Shown here: in pieces, positions 8,594-17,122 of the stretch
Numbering within the stretch: the first letter of the stretch is position 1
Layout: the number at the start of each line of letters is the position of its first letter
DNA from: Terriglobales bacterium
GTDB taxonomy: Bacteria; Acidobacteriota; Terriglobia; Terriglobales; Acidobacteriaceae
Assembly (NCBI GenBank): GCA_035764005.1
Contig: DASTZZ010000069.1
Span: 176,868 to 240,867 of the forward strand
Length of the DNA stretch: 64,000 nucleotides
Reading direction: 5' to 3'
The notes under the pieces: generated by a model
Told to the model about the DNA's origin: nothing
Seen by the model: only the letters and a program-made list of their open reading frames with translations
Database searches by the model: none
Position numbers and translations under genes: made by a program

Positions 8594-11338
8594 TTAGCCG
8601 GCAACCTGTTCACGCGTTAGCCGCGCACTGAGCTCAGATCTGGAGGCGCCCAGCCAATCGGCCGATGTGAGTCGGGCAAACAAATCGAGCGTTCGAGCGA
8701 TCGTTCCTGTCCACCCTGTCTGATGACTAGCACCGAGGCCAGCGCCGTCGTCTCCATGAAAGTATTCGTAGAAGAGAATGTAGTCTCTCCAGTGTGGGTC
8801 ATCCTGGAACTTCTTTGTTCCTCCGTAAACTGGACGCTTTCCACTGGCATCACGCAGGAAAATACTTGAAAGTCTGCGTCCGATTTCCCTCGCTACTTCG
8901 TATAAGGTCATATATTGTCCAGACCCGGTCGGGCATTCGACCTTATAATGATCGCCATAAAACTGATACAGATTCAGCAGCGCTCGGATTAGCAAGGCAT
9001 TCACTGGCATCCAGACCGGACCTCGCCAATTAGAGTTACCACCGAACATTCCCGTGTTTGATTCGGCAGGAAGATAGCCTACTTTGAACTCACTCCCATT
9101 CAAGTGGAACACGAAAGGATGTTTCTCGTGATATCGCGACAGCGAGCGAATGCCGAAGGGGCCCAGAAATTCCTTTTCATCCAGGAGATACGACAACACC
9201 TTCTCCATCTTCTCTTTGTTGCAAACTGCTAAGAGGCGGCGATCGGCATAGCCAGTGAACTTATCATCCGCAGGAGCAACATGCGTTAACAGTTCGGGAT
9301 GTCGTTTCTTAAACAAGTCAATCAGCTCCAATAGCCGAGGGTGACGGGCCAAAACTCCGGTCGGCTCAAGTACCGTGCAGGCGCAGAGCGGGAGGAGCCC
9401 AACCATCGATCGTACTTTAAGCCGCATGGATTCCCCATTAGGTAAATGGAGCAGGTCGTAGAAGAAGCCATCTTCCGTATCCCACATTCCATCGTGGCTC
9501 GCACCAATTCGATCCATGGCATACGTAATCCAGAGAAAGTGCTCCAGGAACCGGAATGCGACGTCTTCATACATCGTGTCGTAATCCATAAGGATGAGCG
9601 CTATCTCAAGCATGGATTGACAATAGAAGGCCATCCAAGCAGTGCCATCGGCCTGATCAAGATACCCGCCTGTCGGCAACTGAGCGCTGCGATCGAAGAC
9701 TCCGATGTTGTCTAAGCCCAGAAATCCGCCTGCAAAGACGTTTTTGCCGTCTGGGTCTTTGCGGTTAATCCACCAGTTGAAGTTCAGCATCAGTCCTTGG
9801 AAGGAACGCTCGAGGAAGCGGATATCCGATCTACCTAACTCCTTTTCGATATTGAAGAGGAAGAGAGTTGCCCAAGCGTGTACTGGAGGATTCACATCGC
9901 TGAAATTCCACTCATATGCTGGGAGTTGGCCGTTTGGATGCGCGTACAGCGTTCTCAACATCAGTAGAAGCTGCTCTTTAGCGAAATCAAAATCCACCAT
10001 TGAGAGCGCGAGCGTGTGAAATGCAAGGTCCCAGGCCGCGTACCATGGGTACTCCCATTTGTCGGGCATGGAAATAATGTCGCTATTCAGCATATGAAAC
10101 CATTCGCGGTTGCGAACCTGGCGATGGTTGGCCCCAACCAGGGGATGAGCCTCGTGCTCAGAGAGCCATCTATCCAGATCGAAATGGTAGTACTGCTTAG
10201 TCCACAGCATTCCGGCTAGCGCCTGTCGATGCACACGGCGTTCATCCTCATTCAAAGAGCGAGGAGTAATTCGGGCATAGAATTCGTCTGCGTCGGAAAT
10301 CCGGGCAGCAAAGACTTGATCGAATCGGGAGAAAGCATCGAGCCCAACTTTGGCGGTCAGCCTCAGACGTATTACTTCGCTGCTCCCTTTGGGAATCCGT
10401 AGCGCGTACACGGCAGCGGCCTTTGTGCCAATCTTGGCCGGATTCACAGCTTCTCGTTTACCCGCGACAAGGTACTGATGAAAAGCGTCCTTCACATAGG
10501 GAGAAGTGTTTTTACCTCCCCATAACCGTTCAGCATTGGACTCGTTTTCCGTGAACAGTAATTCTGGCTCGCCTTCAAAGTGCAGAGTTCGATCGCCGAG
10601 CTTGGGATGCGACGCCAGAACTCTGCCTCCACCATTCAATTGTCGTAGCGTGGGCTTGCTCGAACCGGATTCCCAGGACCAGGTATTGCGAAACCAGAGC
10701 GTAGGCAGGATGTAGATTTGCGCGTCTTCTGGGCCTCGGTTGTGCACCGAAATGCGGATTGCCAGGTCTTCGGGATTTTCTTTCGCGTATTCGACAAAGA
10801 CATCGAAGTAGCGGTCGTCATCAAAGATGCCGGTATCGAGCAGCTCGTACTCAAGTTCTTCACGAGATCGGCGACGATTGGTCTCCACCAGGTCGGTATA
10901 AGGAAACTCCTTTTGTGGATACTTGTAGAGATATTTCATGTAGGAGTGCGTTGGCGTGCTATCCAGATAAAAGTAATACTCCTTTGCATCCTCTCCGTGA
11001 TTGCCTTCACTGTTTGTCAGGCCAAACAGGCGCTCTTTCAAAATCGGATCACGCCCGTTCCACAAAGCCACAGCGAAACACAAGAGCTGCTGATCATCGG
11101 AAACGCCTGCAATTCCATCCTCTCCCCAACGGTACGCGCGCGAACGGGCATGGTCGTGGGTGAAGTAGTCCCACGCATTTCCGTCGTTGCTGTAATCCTC
11201 ACGAACCGTGCCCCACTGTCTTTCGCTTAAGTAGGGTCCCCATTTTTTCCATGGAACTCCAGATTCACGCGCCTGATTTAATCGCCTTTGCTCGGTGGTT
11301 TCGGAGTAGTCAATGGGCATCTTTTGTACTGGATTCAT
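8594..11338 (-). CDS. Large MGH1-like/GH63-related glucosidase
   Basis: A cytosolic-looking glycoside hydrolase of 914 residues without a signal peptide. It belongs to the mannosylglycerate/GH63-like (alpha/alpha)6-barrel group commonly annotated as glucosidase, recognised from WGTVREDYS, DYFTHDHARSRAYRWGEDG, NREWFHMLNSDI, WEYPWYAAWDLAFH and NWRGPVWMPVNALLI. The start is placed at 11338, where AAGGAC precedes the ATG by 8 nt, instead of 15 codons upstream. The substrate is not evident; alpha-glucosides such as trehalose or glucosylglycerate-like solutes are typical of relatives. It is convergent with PPK2, with a dyad 138 nt upstream of the chosen start. Confidence 0.88.
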   Translation of the reverse strand: MNPVQKMPIDYSETTEQRRLNQARESGVPWKKWGPYLSERQWGTVREDYSNDGNAWDYFTHDHARSRAYRWGEDGIAGVSDDQQLLCFAVALWNGRDPILKERLFGLTNSEGNHGEDAKEYYFYLDSTPTHSYMKYLYKYPQKEFPYTDLVETNRRRSREELEYELLDTGIFDDDRYFDVFVEYAKENPEDLAIRISVHNRGPEDAQIYILPTLWFRNTWSWESGSSKPTLRQLNGGGRVLASHPKLGDRTLHFEGEPELLFTENESNAERLWGGKNTSPYVKDAFHQYLVAGKREAVNPAKIGTKAAAVYALRIPKGSSEVIRLRLTAKVGLDAFSRFDQVFAARISDADEFYARITPRSLNEDERRVHRQALAGMLWTKQYYHFDLDRWLSEHEAHPLVGANHRQVRNREWFHMLNSDIISMPDKWEYPWYAAWDLAFHTLALSMVDFDFAKEQLLLMLRTLYAHPNGQLPAYEWNFSDVNPPVHAWATLFLFNIEKELGRSDIRFLERSFQGLMLNFNWWINRKDPDGKNVFAGGFLGLDNIGVFDRSAQLPTGGYLDQADGTAWMAFYCQSMLEIALILMDYDTMYEDVAFRFLEHFLWITYAMDRIGASHDGMWDTEDGFFYDLLHLPNGESMRLKVRSMVGLLPLCACTVLEPTGVLARHPRLLELIDLFKKRHPELLTHVAPADDKFTGYADRRLLAVCNKEKMEKVLSYLLDEKEFLGPFGIRSLSRYHEKHPFVFHLNGSEFKVGYLPAESNTGMFGGNSNWRGPVWMPVNALLIRALLNLYQFYGDHYKVECPTGSGQYMTLYEVAREIGRRLSSIFLRDASGKRPVYGGTKKFQDDPHWRDYILFYEYFHGDDGAGLGASHQTGWTGTIARTLDLFARLTSADWLGASRSELSARLTREQVAG

Positions 11339-11539
11339 GAAATGGGTCCTTGAAGGAAAAATTGGCGAGCCCGTCGAAATCAAATCAGTTGACTCGCCGT
11401 CTCAACAATCTGACCGCGGGTCCGCCAAACTCCGTAAAATATAGGCATTACACGGAGTTATCTCGAGTATTTGAACTGTCAGTTCTTACAGCAAGATCAG
11501 GCAAGAAGCGAAGCGGACATACTCGAGCGTTTGAAGCCA
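11339..11539. other. Promoter region of the glucosidase gene
   Basis: No gene is supported here. It holds the dyad at 11476-11491, reading toward the glucosidase. Short plus-strand frames across it have no family features. Confidence 0.5.
11476..11491. promoter_or_regulatory. CTGNCA-N4-TGNCAG dyad upstream of glucosidase gene
   Basis: CTGTCAGTTCTTACAG matches CTG-N10-CAG with paired CTGT/ACAG ends. On the minus strand a TAATGC hexamer lies about 25 nt downstream. Confidence 0.6.
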
Positions 11540-11746
11540 CTAGTCGCAGCTGCAAGCGCTTTCTGTGTTTCCTTCCGAGTGACCGCAGAACAGGAGCTCT
11601 ATCGAACGACACAAAGGACATGCCGCAGTGCTCGAACAGAAGTGTGAATTGATCCAGATTATTGAATCGCATAGAGAACACTTCCAAAGCGTGTAGGAAT
11701 CCCGAACGGTGGGTTCGCAGGTTCGCGGTATTTCAGCGCCAATCAT
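11540..11746 (-). CDS. Small cysteine-rich zinc-ribbon-like protein
   Basis: A 68-residue candidate protein with two CxxC knuckles, WKCSLC and ACPLC, 20 residues apart, and two further Cys near the C-terminus. This pattern suits a small zinc ribbon. The ATG at 11746 has GGAGG 7 nt upstream, better than the alternative ATG at 11770. A dyad lies 85 nt upstream (11831-11846), supporting a genuine transcription unit. A second small CxxC...CxxC protein occurs at 31148. No domain family can be named with confidence. Confidence 0.45.
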   Translation of the reverse strand: MIGAEIPRTCEPTVRDSYTLWKCSLCDSIIWINSHFCSSTAACPLCRSIELLFCGHSEGNTESACSCD

Positions 11747-12138
11747 GGTGAGGCCTCCAGTGACGCTCATGCTTCTTCAGCATAAGAATCACACACACAG
11801 TCCTGTCGCAGTGCTGTCAAGAGTTCCAGCCTGTGCATTCTCACAGTCAGGGAATTGGCTGATCCGAGCGCAAAAGTGAGCGTCTGGCATGATTAACAGT
11901 TCTGGGAAGAGCCAATATGCGGCAACAATTACCTAAGCTGAGCGGGAGGTGGGTCGCAGCAACCGAAAGTCGCGGTCGTCTAGGGGAAACTCCGCGACAA
12001 TGCAACCGGATGAGCGCCCGCTCAGCATCCTCCAATTCGCAAGTCCAAGAGAGTCATCTTCTTGAGTTCCCGCTGATTTTTCAAAAAAGAGACGAGCGCC
12101 ATTTCGGCGAGCGTGTCGAAATTCAAAGAAGCCAGTTT
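11747..12138. other. Gap between zinc-ribbon ORF and TPR gene
   Basis: 392 nt with a single notable element, the dyad at 11831-11846. A plus-strand frame (11917-12264) runs antisense into the TPR gene and looks spurious. Confidence 0.4.
11831..11846. promoter_or_regulatory. CTG-N10-CAG dyad upstream of small zinc-ribbon ORF
   Basis: CTGTGCATTCTCACAG has perfect 5-bp arms (CTGTG/CACAG) and exact CTG-N10-CAG spacing, though the CA/TG inner pair of the consensus is altered. Confidence 0.4.
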
Positions 12139-13095
12139 TCAGTGAATGGATTGGGATCGCTCGATGATGAGACGAGCTCGGTCAGCTATCGGACCTGTGG
12201 GTCGTACTTCGAGGCATGCATAAAGTTCGGAAGTGCCATCCCCGATCTTGTTAATACTGATTAATGCGATGCCCTTGAGAAAGTGGACCAAGGGCGTTCT
12301 GGGCGGGGCAAGCTCGCCGGCCCGCTTCAAATCCGCCAGAGCTGTAGAAAACTCTCGCTTTGCTATTTCGGCGCGAGCACGCTCTGTAAAAGCCTGCCAG
12401 GCATCAGGACGAAATTTCAGTGCCGGCTCCAGAGCAGACATGGCGTCGTCGTATTCTCCTTTTGAATTGTGTGCTGCGGCCAGGACTATGTGCGCCATGC
12501 CATTCGTCTCATCGAATTGAACGGCTTCTTTTGCTGCCACCAACGCAGCATCGCGCTTATTTTCGCTGAGGGCCAATAACGCGGAGAGAATCAACGCATC
12601 CGAGTAGTGCGGCCAAATCGTGAGAGCAGCCGCAACCTCGGCACGCGCTTGCGCCGGGCGTTGTTTGCGAATTGCCTCCAGGGCTCTTTGAAGCGCTTTA
12701 TGAGCCTTTGAAGGCACAGCCAATTCGCTGACGGTGATGGACGCAGCGTGGGCAGCCCTCTCTTGCTGCATTGGAACCGCGAATCCCATCATCGTCGCGA
12801 AACTGCTGGGGTTATCTTGTTCGATCACAGCGTTTAAATCAGCCAGAACCGCCGTTTCGTCGATGCCGATCAGTAGCTCTGAAAAATCGTCATTTAGCCT
12901 GAATCCTCGTGCAGCTTGAGAAGTGAGGAGTTGATAGTCTGACGCCGTTGATAGAGTCGATTCGACAGGTTCGAAATGAGGCGGATTGATCTCAACCCGG
13001 GGGCTCCAAATATCTTGTGCTTCCGACCAAGCGGTCATAAGCACACAGAACACAAACAGGTTAGTCGCCACGGTTGCCGCGGTTCGCATTGTCAT
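12139..13095 (-). CDS. Exported TPR-repeat protein (paralogue of 34226)
   Basis: A periplasmic TPR protein. The ATG at 13095 begins a signal sequence ending about WSEAQ; a GTG at 13158 in the same frame would add 21 residues, and neither start has a clear ribosome binding site. The C-terminal half carries at least three TPR units (from SKAHKALQRALEAI through SALLALSENKRDAAL to KFRPDAWQAFTERA). TPR units mediate protein contacts; no enzyme motif is visible. The TPR block closely matches that of the protein at 34226, and both genes have similar dyads upstream ending in TCCAG. Confidence 0.75.
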   Translation of the reverse strand: MTMRTAATVATNLFVFCVLMTAWSEAQDIWSPRVEINPPHFEPVESTLSTASDYQLLTSQAARGFRLNDDFSELLIGIDETAVLADLNAVIEQDNPSSFATMMGFAVPMQQERAAHAASITVSELAVPSKAHKALQRALEAIRKQRPAQARAEVAAALTIWPHYSDALILSALLALSENKRDAALVAAKEAVQFDETNGMAHIVLAAAHNSKGEYDDAMSALEPALKFRPDAWQAFTERARAEIAKREFSTALADLKRAGELAPPRTPLVHFLKGIALISINKIGDGTSELYACLEVRPTGPIADRARLIIERSQSIH

Positions 13096-13200
13096 AAGCC
13101 AGAACGAATCCGAACGATCGGTATTGATGATGGGAAACACCTCGTGACCTGGGAGCACACCACTGCGAACAGTATGAGTTCTTCGGTGCAGCTCTCTGAA

Positions 13201-13216
13201 CTGGCAATAACTCCAG
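13201..13216. promoter_or_regulatory. CTG-N10-CAG dyad upstream of TPR gene
   Basis: CTGGCAATAACTCCAG, exact spacing, perfect left half and imperfect right half. A CATACT hexamer lies about 25 nt downstream on the minus strand. Confidence 0.5.
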
Positions 13217-13280
13217 TGAGGCTGATTTCATTTTTGCAGTATCGGTTGTTTTCGCGTGGCGACGGGCGATCGTTTTCGCG

Positions 13281-13763
13281 TTAAGGAATGAGCGGTATTT
13301 CGGAAGTCAGTTGAACCGTAATCAGCAGATTTAGACGATTGTCTACCTGGTAAAACTTTGCGGCGCGCTTGGGCCCGATCGCCTTTTCAAAGCGAGGATA
13401 ATATTTCTTCTTTAAAGCCAGGGATCCATCATCGATGGCGAACATTCGCTGGCTGAGATCGCGGGCTTTGCTGTCGTCCATTTTCTCGAGACTCTGAGCG
13501 TAATCAATGATGATGTCCAGACGTTTGGCCGCGATGGCTTGCTGCTCGGATGCGTACTCCTTGTAGATCGGCCAAAAGGCGGCCGCTTCCGTCGAGGTAA
13601 ACGTCATTGTGTCGGTAATGATCTGGTTTTTCTGCGACTGAAGATCCTGGCGCAGCAGTCGAATGTCAGCATCAGTGATTGGATTGGCTCGAACCTCTAC
13701 AGTTTGTGCAAAAGCGGAAGCGGAAATTGCTATCGAAAAAACAAGTGGAATCCATCGCATCAT
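13281..13763 (-). CDS. Small exported helical protein, Spy/LTXXQ-like
   Basis: A 160-residue periplasmic protein with a clear signal peptide (residues 1-19, ending AFA-QT), then an almost entirely helical, charged body (TEAAAFWPIYKEYASEQQAI and a MFAIDDGSLALKKKYYPRFEKAI segment). The architecture recalls Spy/CpxP-type periplasmic chaperones, and similar acidobacterial proteins are usually left hypothetical. AGGGG precedes the ATG by about 9 nt. A near-consensus dyad lies 56 nt upstream. The family is suggested by shape, not by a decisive motif. Confidence 0.75.
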   Translation of the reverse strand: MMRWIPLVFSIAISASAFAQTVEVRANPITDADIRLLRQDLQSQKNQIITDTMTFTSTEAAAFWPIYKEYASEQQAIAAKRLDIIIDYAQSLEKMDDSKARDLSQRMFAIDDGSLALKKKYYPRFEKAIGPKRAAKFYQVDNRLNLLITVQLTSEIPLIP

Positions 13764-13819
13764 GAATTGATCCCCTAAGGTATGGTGATAGAGCTACCTG
13801 CTATCCGCGACAGACACTA

Positions 13820-13835
13820 CTGATAATTTTGCTAG
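13820..13835. promoter_or_regulatory. Near-consensus dyad upstream of Spy-like gene
   Basis: CTGATAATTTTGCTAG matches except that the last triplet is TAG instead of CAG. It lies 56 nt before the minus-strand start at 13763, with TAGCTC about 24 nt downstream. Confidence 0.45.
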
Positions 13836-13989
13836 GATGGAGACACCCGCCTGGGATTACGGTGCATAACTTGATTACCGCCGCAGGCCCCTGCAACCAG
13901 GCCCTCCGACTTGCTGACGCTTGAAGACGATTCCAGATTTTGCCATTCCTGCGCTATTTCCACCGCTTTCAACATGTCAGAGTGCGCCA

Positions 13990-14005
13990 CTGTCAAACTT
14001 GCCAG
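13990..14005. promoter_or_regulatory. CTGNCA-N4-TGNCAG dyad upstream of small membrane protein
   Basis: CTGTCAAACTTGCCAG is a full-consensus copy, ending 56 nt before the GTG at 14062. A second dyad (13820) in the same intergenic region faces the opposite gene, so each divergent gene has its own copy. Confidence 0.62.
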
Positions 14006-14061
14006 TGGGACATAGGCCACACATGATTAAAACAGAGTAGCAACGTTCGGTGAGGGATCCA

Positions 14062-14310
14062 GTGGCAGAACTAACCCATTGCTCAGAAACAGGAGATTCG
14101 CTCAGCGACTTTCTAGTGTGCAGCGCATTGCGCTATCTGGACTCGTCCACCAGTTATCGCGAATATCTGGGGCGCATGCATGACGGCAAACTCCAAGCGA
14201 GTGGATTTGTGGTATTGGATGATCAACGTTCAAATTGGAGTCAGACTTTAATTACTGTTGCTGTTGGCATCCTGGTTAGCGCGATTTGTCTGGTGTGGCT
14301 GCGAGGGTAA
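14062..14310 (+). CDS. Small tail-anchored membrane protein, unknown
   Basis: About 82 residues. A polar N-terminal part (GDSLSDFLVCSALRYLDSS) is followed by one C-terminal hydrophobic segment (about TLITVAVGILVSAICLVW) and a short RG tail, so it is probably anchored with the N-terminus inside. GTG at 14062 is preferred because GAGGGAT precedes it; a GTG at 14050 is also in frame. No family is recognised. A full-consensus dyad directly upstream supports expression. Confidence 0.6.
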   Translation: MAELTHCSETGDSLSDFLVCSALRYLDSSTSYREYLGRMHDGKLQASGFVVLDDQRSNWSQTLITVAVGILVSAICLVWLRG

Positions 14311-14644
14311 TGAATGTGATGTCTTCTGGGTCGGTAGTGTGTATGTGCCTGTCCCAGCGGCAGCCTGGGCATAACCAGTGGGTCTGCTTCCGAACACAAC
14401 GGTTACAGGATTTTGGATTATTGATGCGATAGTGATTTGCTTTGTCATTTGGGAATCGCAGTTCTTCGCCTCCTCACATCTGCTGAGTCTCAAATTGAGC
14501 ATTTCCAACTGGCCGAGAGCATCGCCACTTTCGTCGCACAGTTGGTCAGGCATCGGAGTGCTGTCCCATTCGTATGCTCCCCTGATCTTTTGTCCTTTTG
14601 CAACTTATCGCAGTACTGCGTGTTGTGAACAAAAGGTGGATTCA
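14311..14644. other. Gap before the receiver-MEDS gene
   Basis: 334 nt. The reading frame of the next gene is open upstream to 14378, but the extra sequence is hydrophobic, unlike a receiver N-terminus, and is taken as untranslated. No dyad with correct spacing was found. Confidence 0.4.
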
Positions 14645-15661
14645 TTGGAAGCATCGAAGATTCGTATTCTCATAGTGGATGATTTTGAATCCTGGCGCCA
14701 ATTTATTGTCTCGGCGCTCTCGAAACAGCCGCACCTGCGGATTGCTGCCGAAGTATCAGACGGAATCGCCGCGGTCGAAAAAGCGAAGGAATTACAACCG
14801 GAGCTTATCCTACTCGACATCGGGCTGCCCTCAATCAACGGAATCGAAGCCTGTCGACGAATCCGGCAGCTGTCGCCAGGTTCCAAGATTCTTTTTATCA
14901 GCGAACACCGCTCGAGCGAGATCGTGACCGAAGCTATCCGTTCCGGCGGATGCGGTTATGTTGTGAAGTCTTGCGCCAGAAATGATTTGCCGCGAGCTGT
15001 CGCTGATGTGCTCGATGGCCGGCCGTTTGTCAGCCCGAGCCTGGGGCAGGATTTCTCCAGCGCGGTGAATCGCGGCTTGGTAGGGACGCAAAATCATGAA
15101 TCCCCTCCGCCAAAGATCGAAACCCATCATCAACACAGGGTCGAGTTCTATCGTGATCATGAGTTCTTCATAAATGGTTTTTATTCATTTACCCGGCAGG
15201 CGCTGGAGAATGGAAATCCTGCGTTCGTGATTGCTACTCCACCACATCGTGCAGCTATACTTCGCCGACTTAGGCATGAGGGAACGAAGGTCGATGACGC
15301 CATTCAGCAGGGTCTTTTGATCGAGATGGATGCTAACGCAGTATTGTCTAACCTCATGAGGGGAAATCTGCCGATCGGACCTCGCGTTGAGGAAATTGCT
15401 GACCATTTGATCTCAAAAGGAGCAAAGTTGAATGCGGAGCCTTCAAAGATCGCAATCTGCGGTGAACTCGCGCCGACATTGCTTGACCAGGGGAATGTCG
15501 AGGGCGCAATACTTCTGGAGCACCAGGTCGACTCCATTGCGCGAGTCCGCAATCTCGACGTTCTGTGTGGATACATTTTGCCGATTATAACGACTGCGCG
15601 GGTTAAGAAAGTTATCCAGCGAATCTGTACTGAGCACTCAGCAGTAAGATTGCCCGCGTAG
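14645..15661 (+). CDS. Response-regulator receiver fused to MEDS (DcmR-like) sensory domain
   Basis: Residues 1-125 form a canonical receiver (ILIVDDFESWRQF, LILLDIGLPSINGIEA, VVKS). After a short linker, a MEDS-type domain follows, from HRVEFYRDHEFFINGFYSF to LDVLCGYILP. MEDS domains occur in DcmR-like proteins and at the N-terminus of signalling proteins, where they are thought to sense small ligands. No DNA-binding domain is present, so output must be by protein contact. TTG at 14645 is preferred because AAAAGGTGG lies about 5 nt upstream; GTG at 14636 is the alternative. It is convergent with the receiver gene at 15677. Confidence 0.85.
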   Translation: MEASKIRILIVDDFESWRQFIVSALSKQPHLRIAAEVSDGIAAVEKAKELQPELILLDIGLPSINGIEACRRIRQLSPGSKILFISEHRSSEIVTEAIRSGGCGYVVKSCARNDLPRAVADVLDGRPFVSPSLGQDFSSAVNRGLVGTQNHESPPPKIETHHQHRVEFYRDHEFFINGFYSFTRQALENGNPAFVIATPPHRAAILRRLRHEGTKVDDAIQQGLLIEMDANAVLSNLMRGNLPIGPRVEEIADHLISKGAKLNAEPSKIAICGELAPTLLDQGNVEGAILLEHQVDSIARVRNLDVLCGYILPIITTARVKKVIQRICTEHSAVRLPA

Positions 15662-15676
15662 ATAGACAAGTGTTGA

Positions 15677-16084
15677 TTACATCTGTATTGCTGGACTGAT
15701 GAACCTCTTTCCGGAGAAGACCTCCTTCAAGGCGGGCAGAAGCTCGGCGACCACTTCCGATTTAAGAAGGTATCCTAGAGCTCCTGTCGCCATAGCAGCT
15801 TTCACGAAATCCGGTGAAGCGTCTGCTGTGAGAATCACGATTGCTGGAGGCTGTGCCAGGAGCCGCAGTCGATTAGCGACCTCAATGCCAGTAAGGTCGG
15901 GCAAATCGAGATCAAGAAGCACAAGGTCGGCGTGGAGATCTTCCGCCTTTGCCAATGCCTCGATCCCGTTCTCGGCCTCACCACACACCTGCCATTCAGG
16001 CGTCACACTCAATAATGTTCGGAGAAATTGCCGCCAAGGGATGAAGTCGTCAACCAACAAAATTTTCTTTGATTGTGTTCCCAC
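15677..16084 (-). CDS. Stand-alone receiver-domain protein
   Basis: A single receiver domain of about 135 residues with ILLVDDFIPWRQFL, phospho-acceptor in LVLLDLDLPDLTGIE, VILTAD and YLLKS. It ends soon after helix 5 (GKRFISPAIQM) with no output domain. GTG at 16084 has GGAG 6 nt upstream; GTG at 16108 is a weaker alternative. DDFxxWRQFL is shared with the receiver of the convergent receiver-MEDS protein, so the two probably descend from one another. It may act as a phosphate sink or bind a partner allosterically. No dyad was found upstream. Confidence 0.88.
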   Translation of the reverse strand: MGTQSKKILLVDDFIPWRQFLRTLLSVTPEWQVCGEAENGIEALAKAEDLHADLVLLDLDLPDLTGIEVANRLRLLAQPPAIVILTADASPDFVKAAMATGALGYLLKSEVVAELLPALKEVFSGKRFISPAIQM

Positions 16085-16262
16085 GCACACTCCGGAGATC
16101 GTGCACACCCAGCTACACAGGCGGTCATTGACTGTTGTTGTTCAAGACGACGCAGCCAATGTGACCCAAGTGCGATACATGCCATTCGAGTAGAAAAATC
16201 CGCACTCTGAAGAAAAGGTAAAAGGGCCGCGCGTTGGCGTCGTTGCCCGAAAGCACTGTTTG

Positions 16263-17036
16263 CTAGAGAGAGTTTGTGACGGAGGAGCTCTTGGGATTTT
16301 GCTGAAGACCGAACCTGAAGAGGTGGTCTGGGGAGATCAGGATGAGCTTGCCTCGGCCCTTCGTCAGGAAGCCTTTGCGCTGCCACTCGCTGAGTAAGCG
16401 GCTGGTACTGAATCTCGTGATGTGGGCTGCATCGGCGAGCTCTTCATTCGTAATATCCAGGGCAATACCGTCTTCTTCTCGACGACCACTATCCTTCGCA
16501 AGATGGACCAGCACCCGTGCGAGTCGCTGCTGAGCAGAGTGAGAAATCAACGCAAGATGGGCAGTGACATACCACCTGAAATAATCGGCTGCAATAGCCA
16601 GGACGTTTTCGAGCAAGCGAGGGTAGCGTATGACGAGTCGTCGCAAATCCGTTCGATTCCAGACCAGAAGTTCGCTATCTCTCACCGATTCGGTACTGAC
16701 CAGGTATTGATCGGGATCATGCAAGATAGCCATAGCGCCAAAAACATCGCCAGGCAGTATCCAACGAAGAATGACTCTTTGCCCGTCTTCAGTCAAAGTG
16801 AAGTAGCGAGCACGTCCACTAAGCAGCATGAACAAATGATTTGCTGTCTCGCCTTCCGTGGATAGTAGAACGCGCCGCTCGCACTTTCGTCGTGACGCGA
16901 AAGAACGAACAAAGGTGATTTCTGGCTGCGTGAGGCCTCTGAATAATACTGGGGCAAGTTCGTTACGGCCCAGCATAGCTGTAGCCGGCGTTGGCTCCAA
17001 GCGGCTTGCAAGCTCGGGATGTGCCCATTTGACCAC
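16263..17036 (-). CDS. Crp/Fnr-family transcription regulator
   Basis: A 257-residue transcription factor. A cNMP-binding-type beta-roll (about residues 35-150, RRVLLSTEGETANHLFMLLSGRARYF, then LPGDVFGAMAIL) is followed by the dimer helix and a C-terminal winged HTH (about 180-235, DITNEELADAAHITRFSTSRLLSEW). In the recognition helix the usual R-E-x3-R pattern reads R-F-x3-R, so its specificity should differ from E. coli CRP. FNR-type Cys clusters are absent. A dyad (17072) lies directly upstream, between this gene and the divergent gene at 17123. As TGNCA-N4-TGNCA, the dyad also resembles a Crp/Fnr-type site, so this protein is an alternative binder. Confidence 0.92.
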   Translation of the reverse strand: MVKWAHPELASRLEPTPATAMLGRNELAPVLFRGLTQPEITFVRSFASRRKCERRVLLSTEGETANHLFMLLSGRARYFTLTEDGQRVILRWILPGDVFGAMAILHDPDQYLVSTESVRDSELLVWNRTDLRRLVIRYPRLLENVLAIAADYFRWYVTAHLALISHSAQQRLARVLVHLAKDSGRREEDGIALDITNEELADAAHITRFSTSRLLSEWQRKGFLTKGRGKLILISPDHLFRFGLQQNPKSSSVTNSL

Positions 17037-17071
17037 GCCGAAATCTTAGCGGCACCATTACAGAAATCGGG

Positions 17072-17087
17072 CTGCTAAAACTGCCAG
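17072..17087. promoter_or_regulatory. CTGNCA-N4-TGNCAG dyad between divergent crp-like and receiver-ATPase genes
   Basis: CTGCTAAAACTGCCAG lies 35 nt from both start codons. On the minus strand TAAGAT (17048 to 17043) follows 23 nt downstream, a convincing -10 for the Crp/Fnr gene. Confidence 0.6.
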
Positions 17088-17122
17088 TGTTTACACAGCT
17101 TGCGATTCGGGACGCTGTGAAC

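Noticed and set aside
13832..14020. 62-residue minus-strand ORF between the Spy-like and small membrane protein genes
   Set aside because: The dyad at 13990 would lie inside or just before it without room for a -10, and there is no ribosome binding site or family signal.
17087..17122. Upstream GTG start for the receiver-ATPase gene
   Set aside because: It overlaps the regulatory dyad; the ATG at 17123 begins at the receiver fold.
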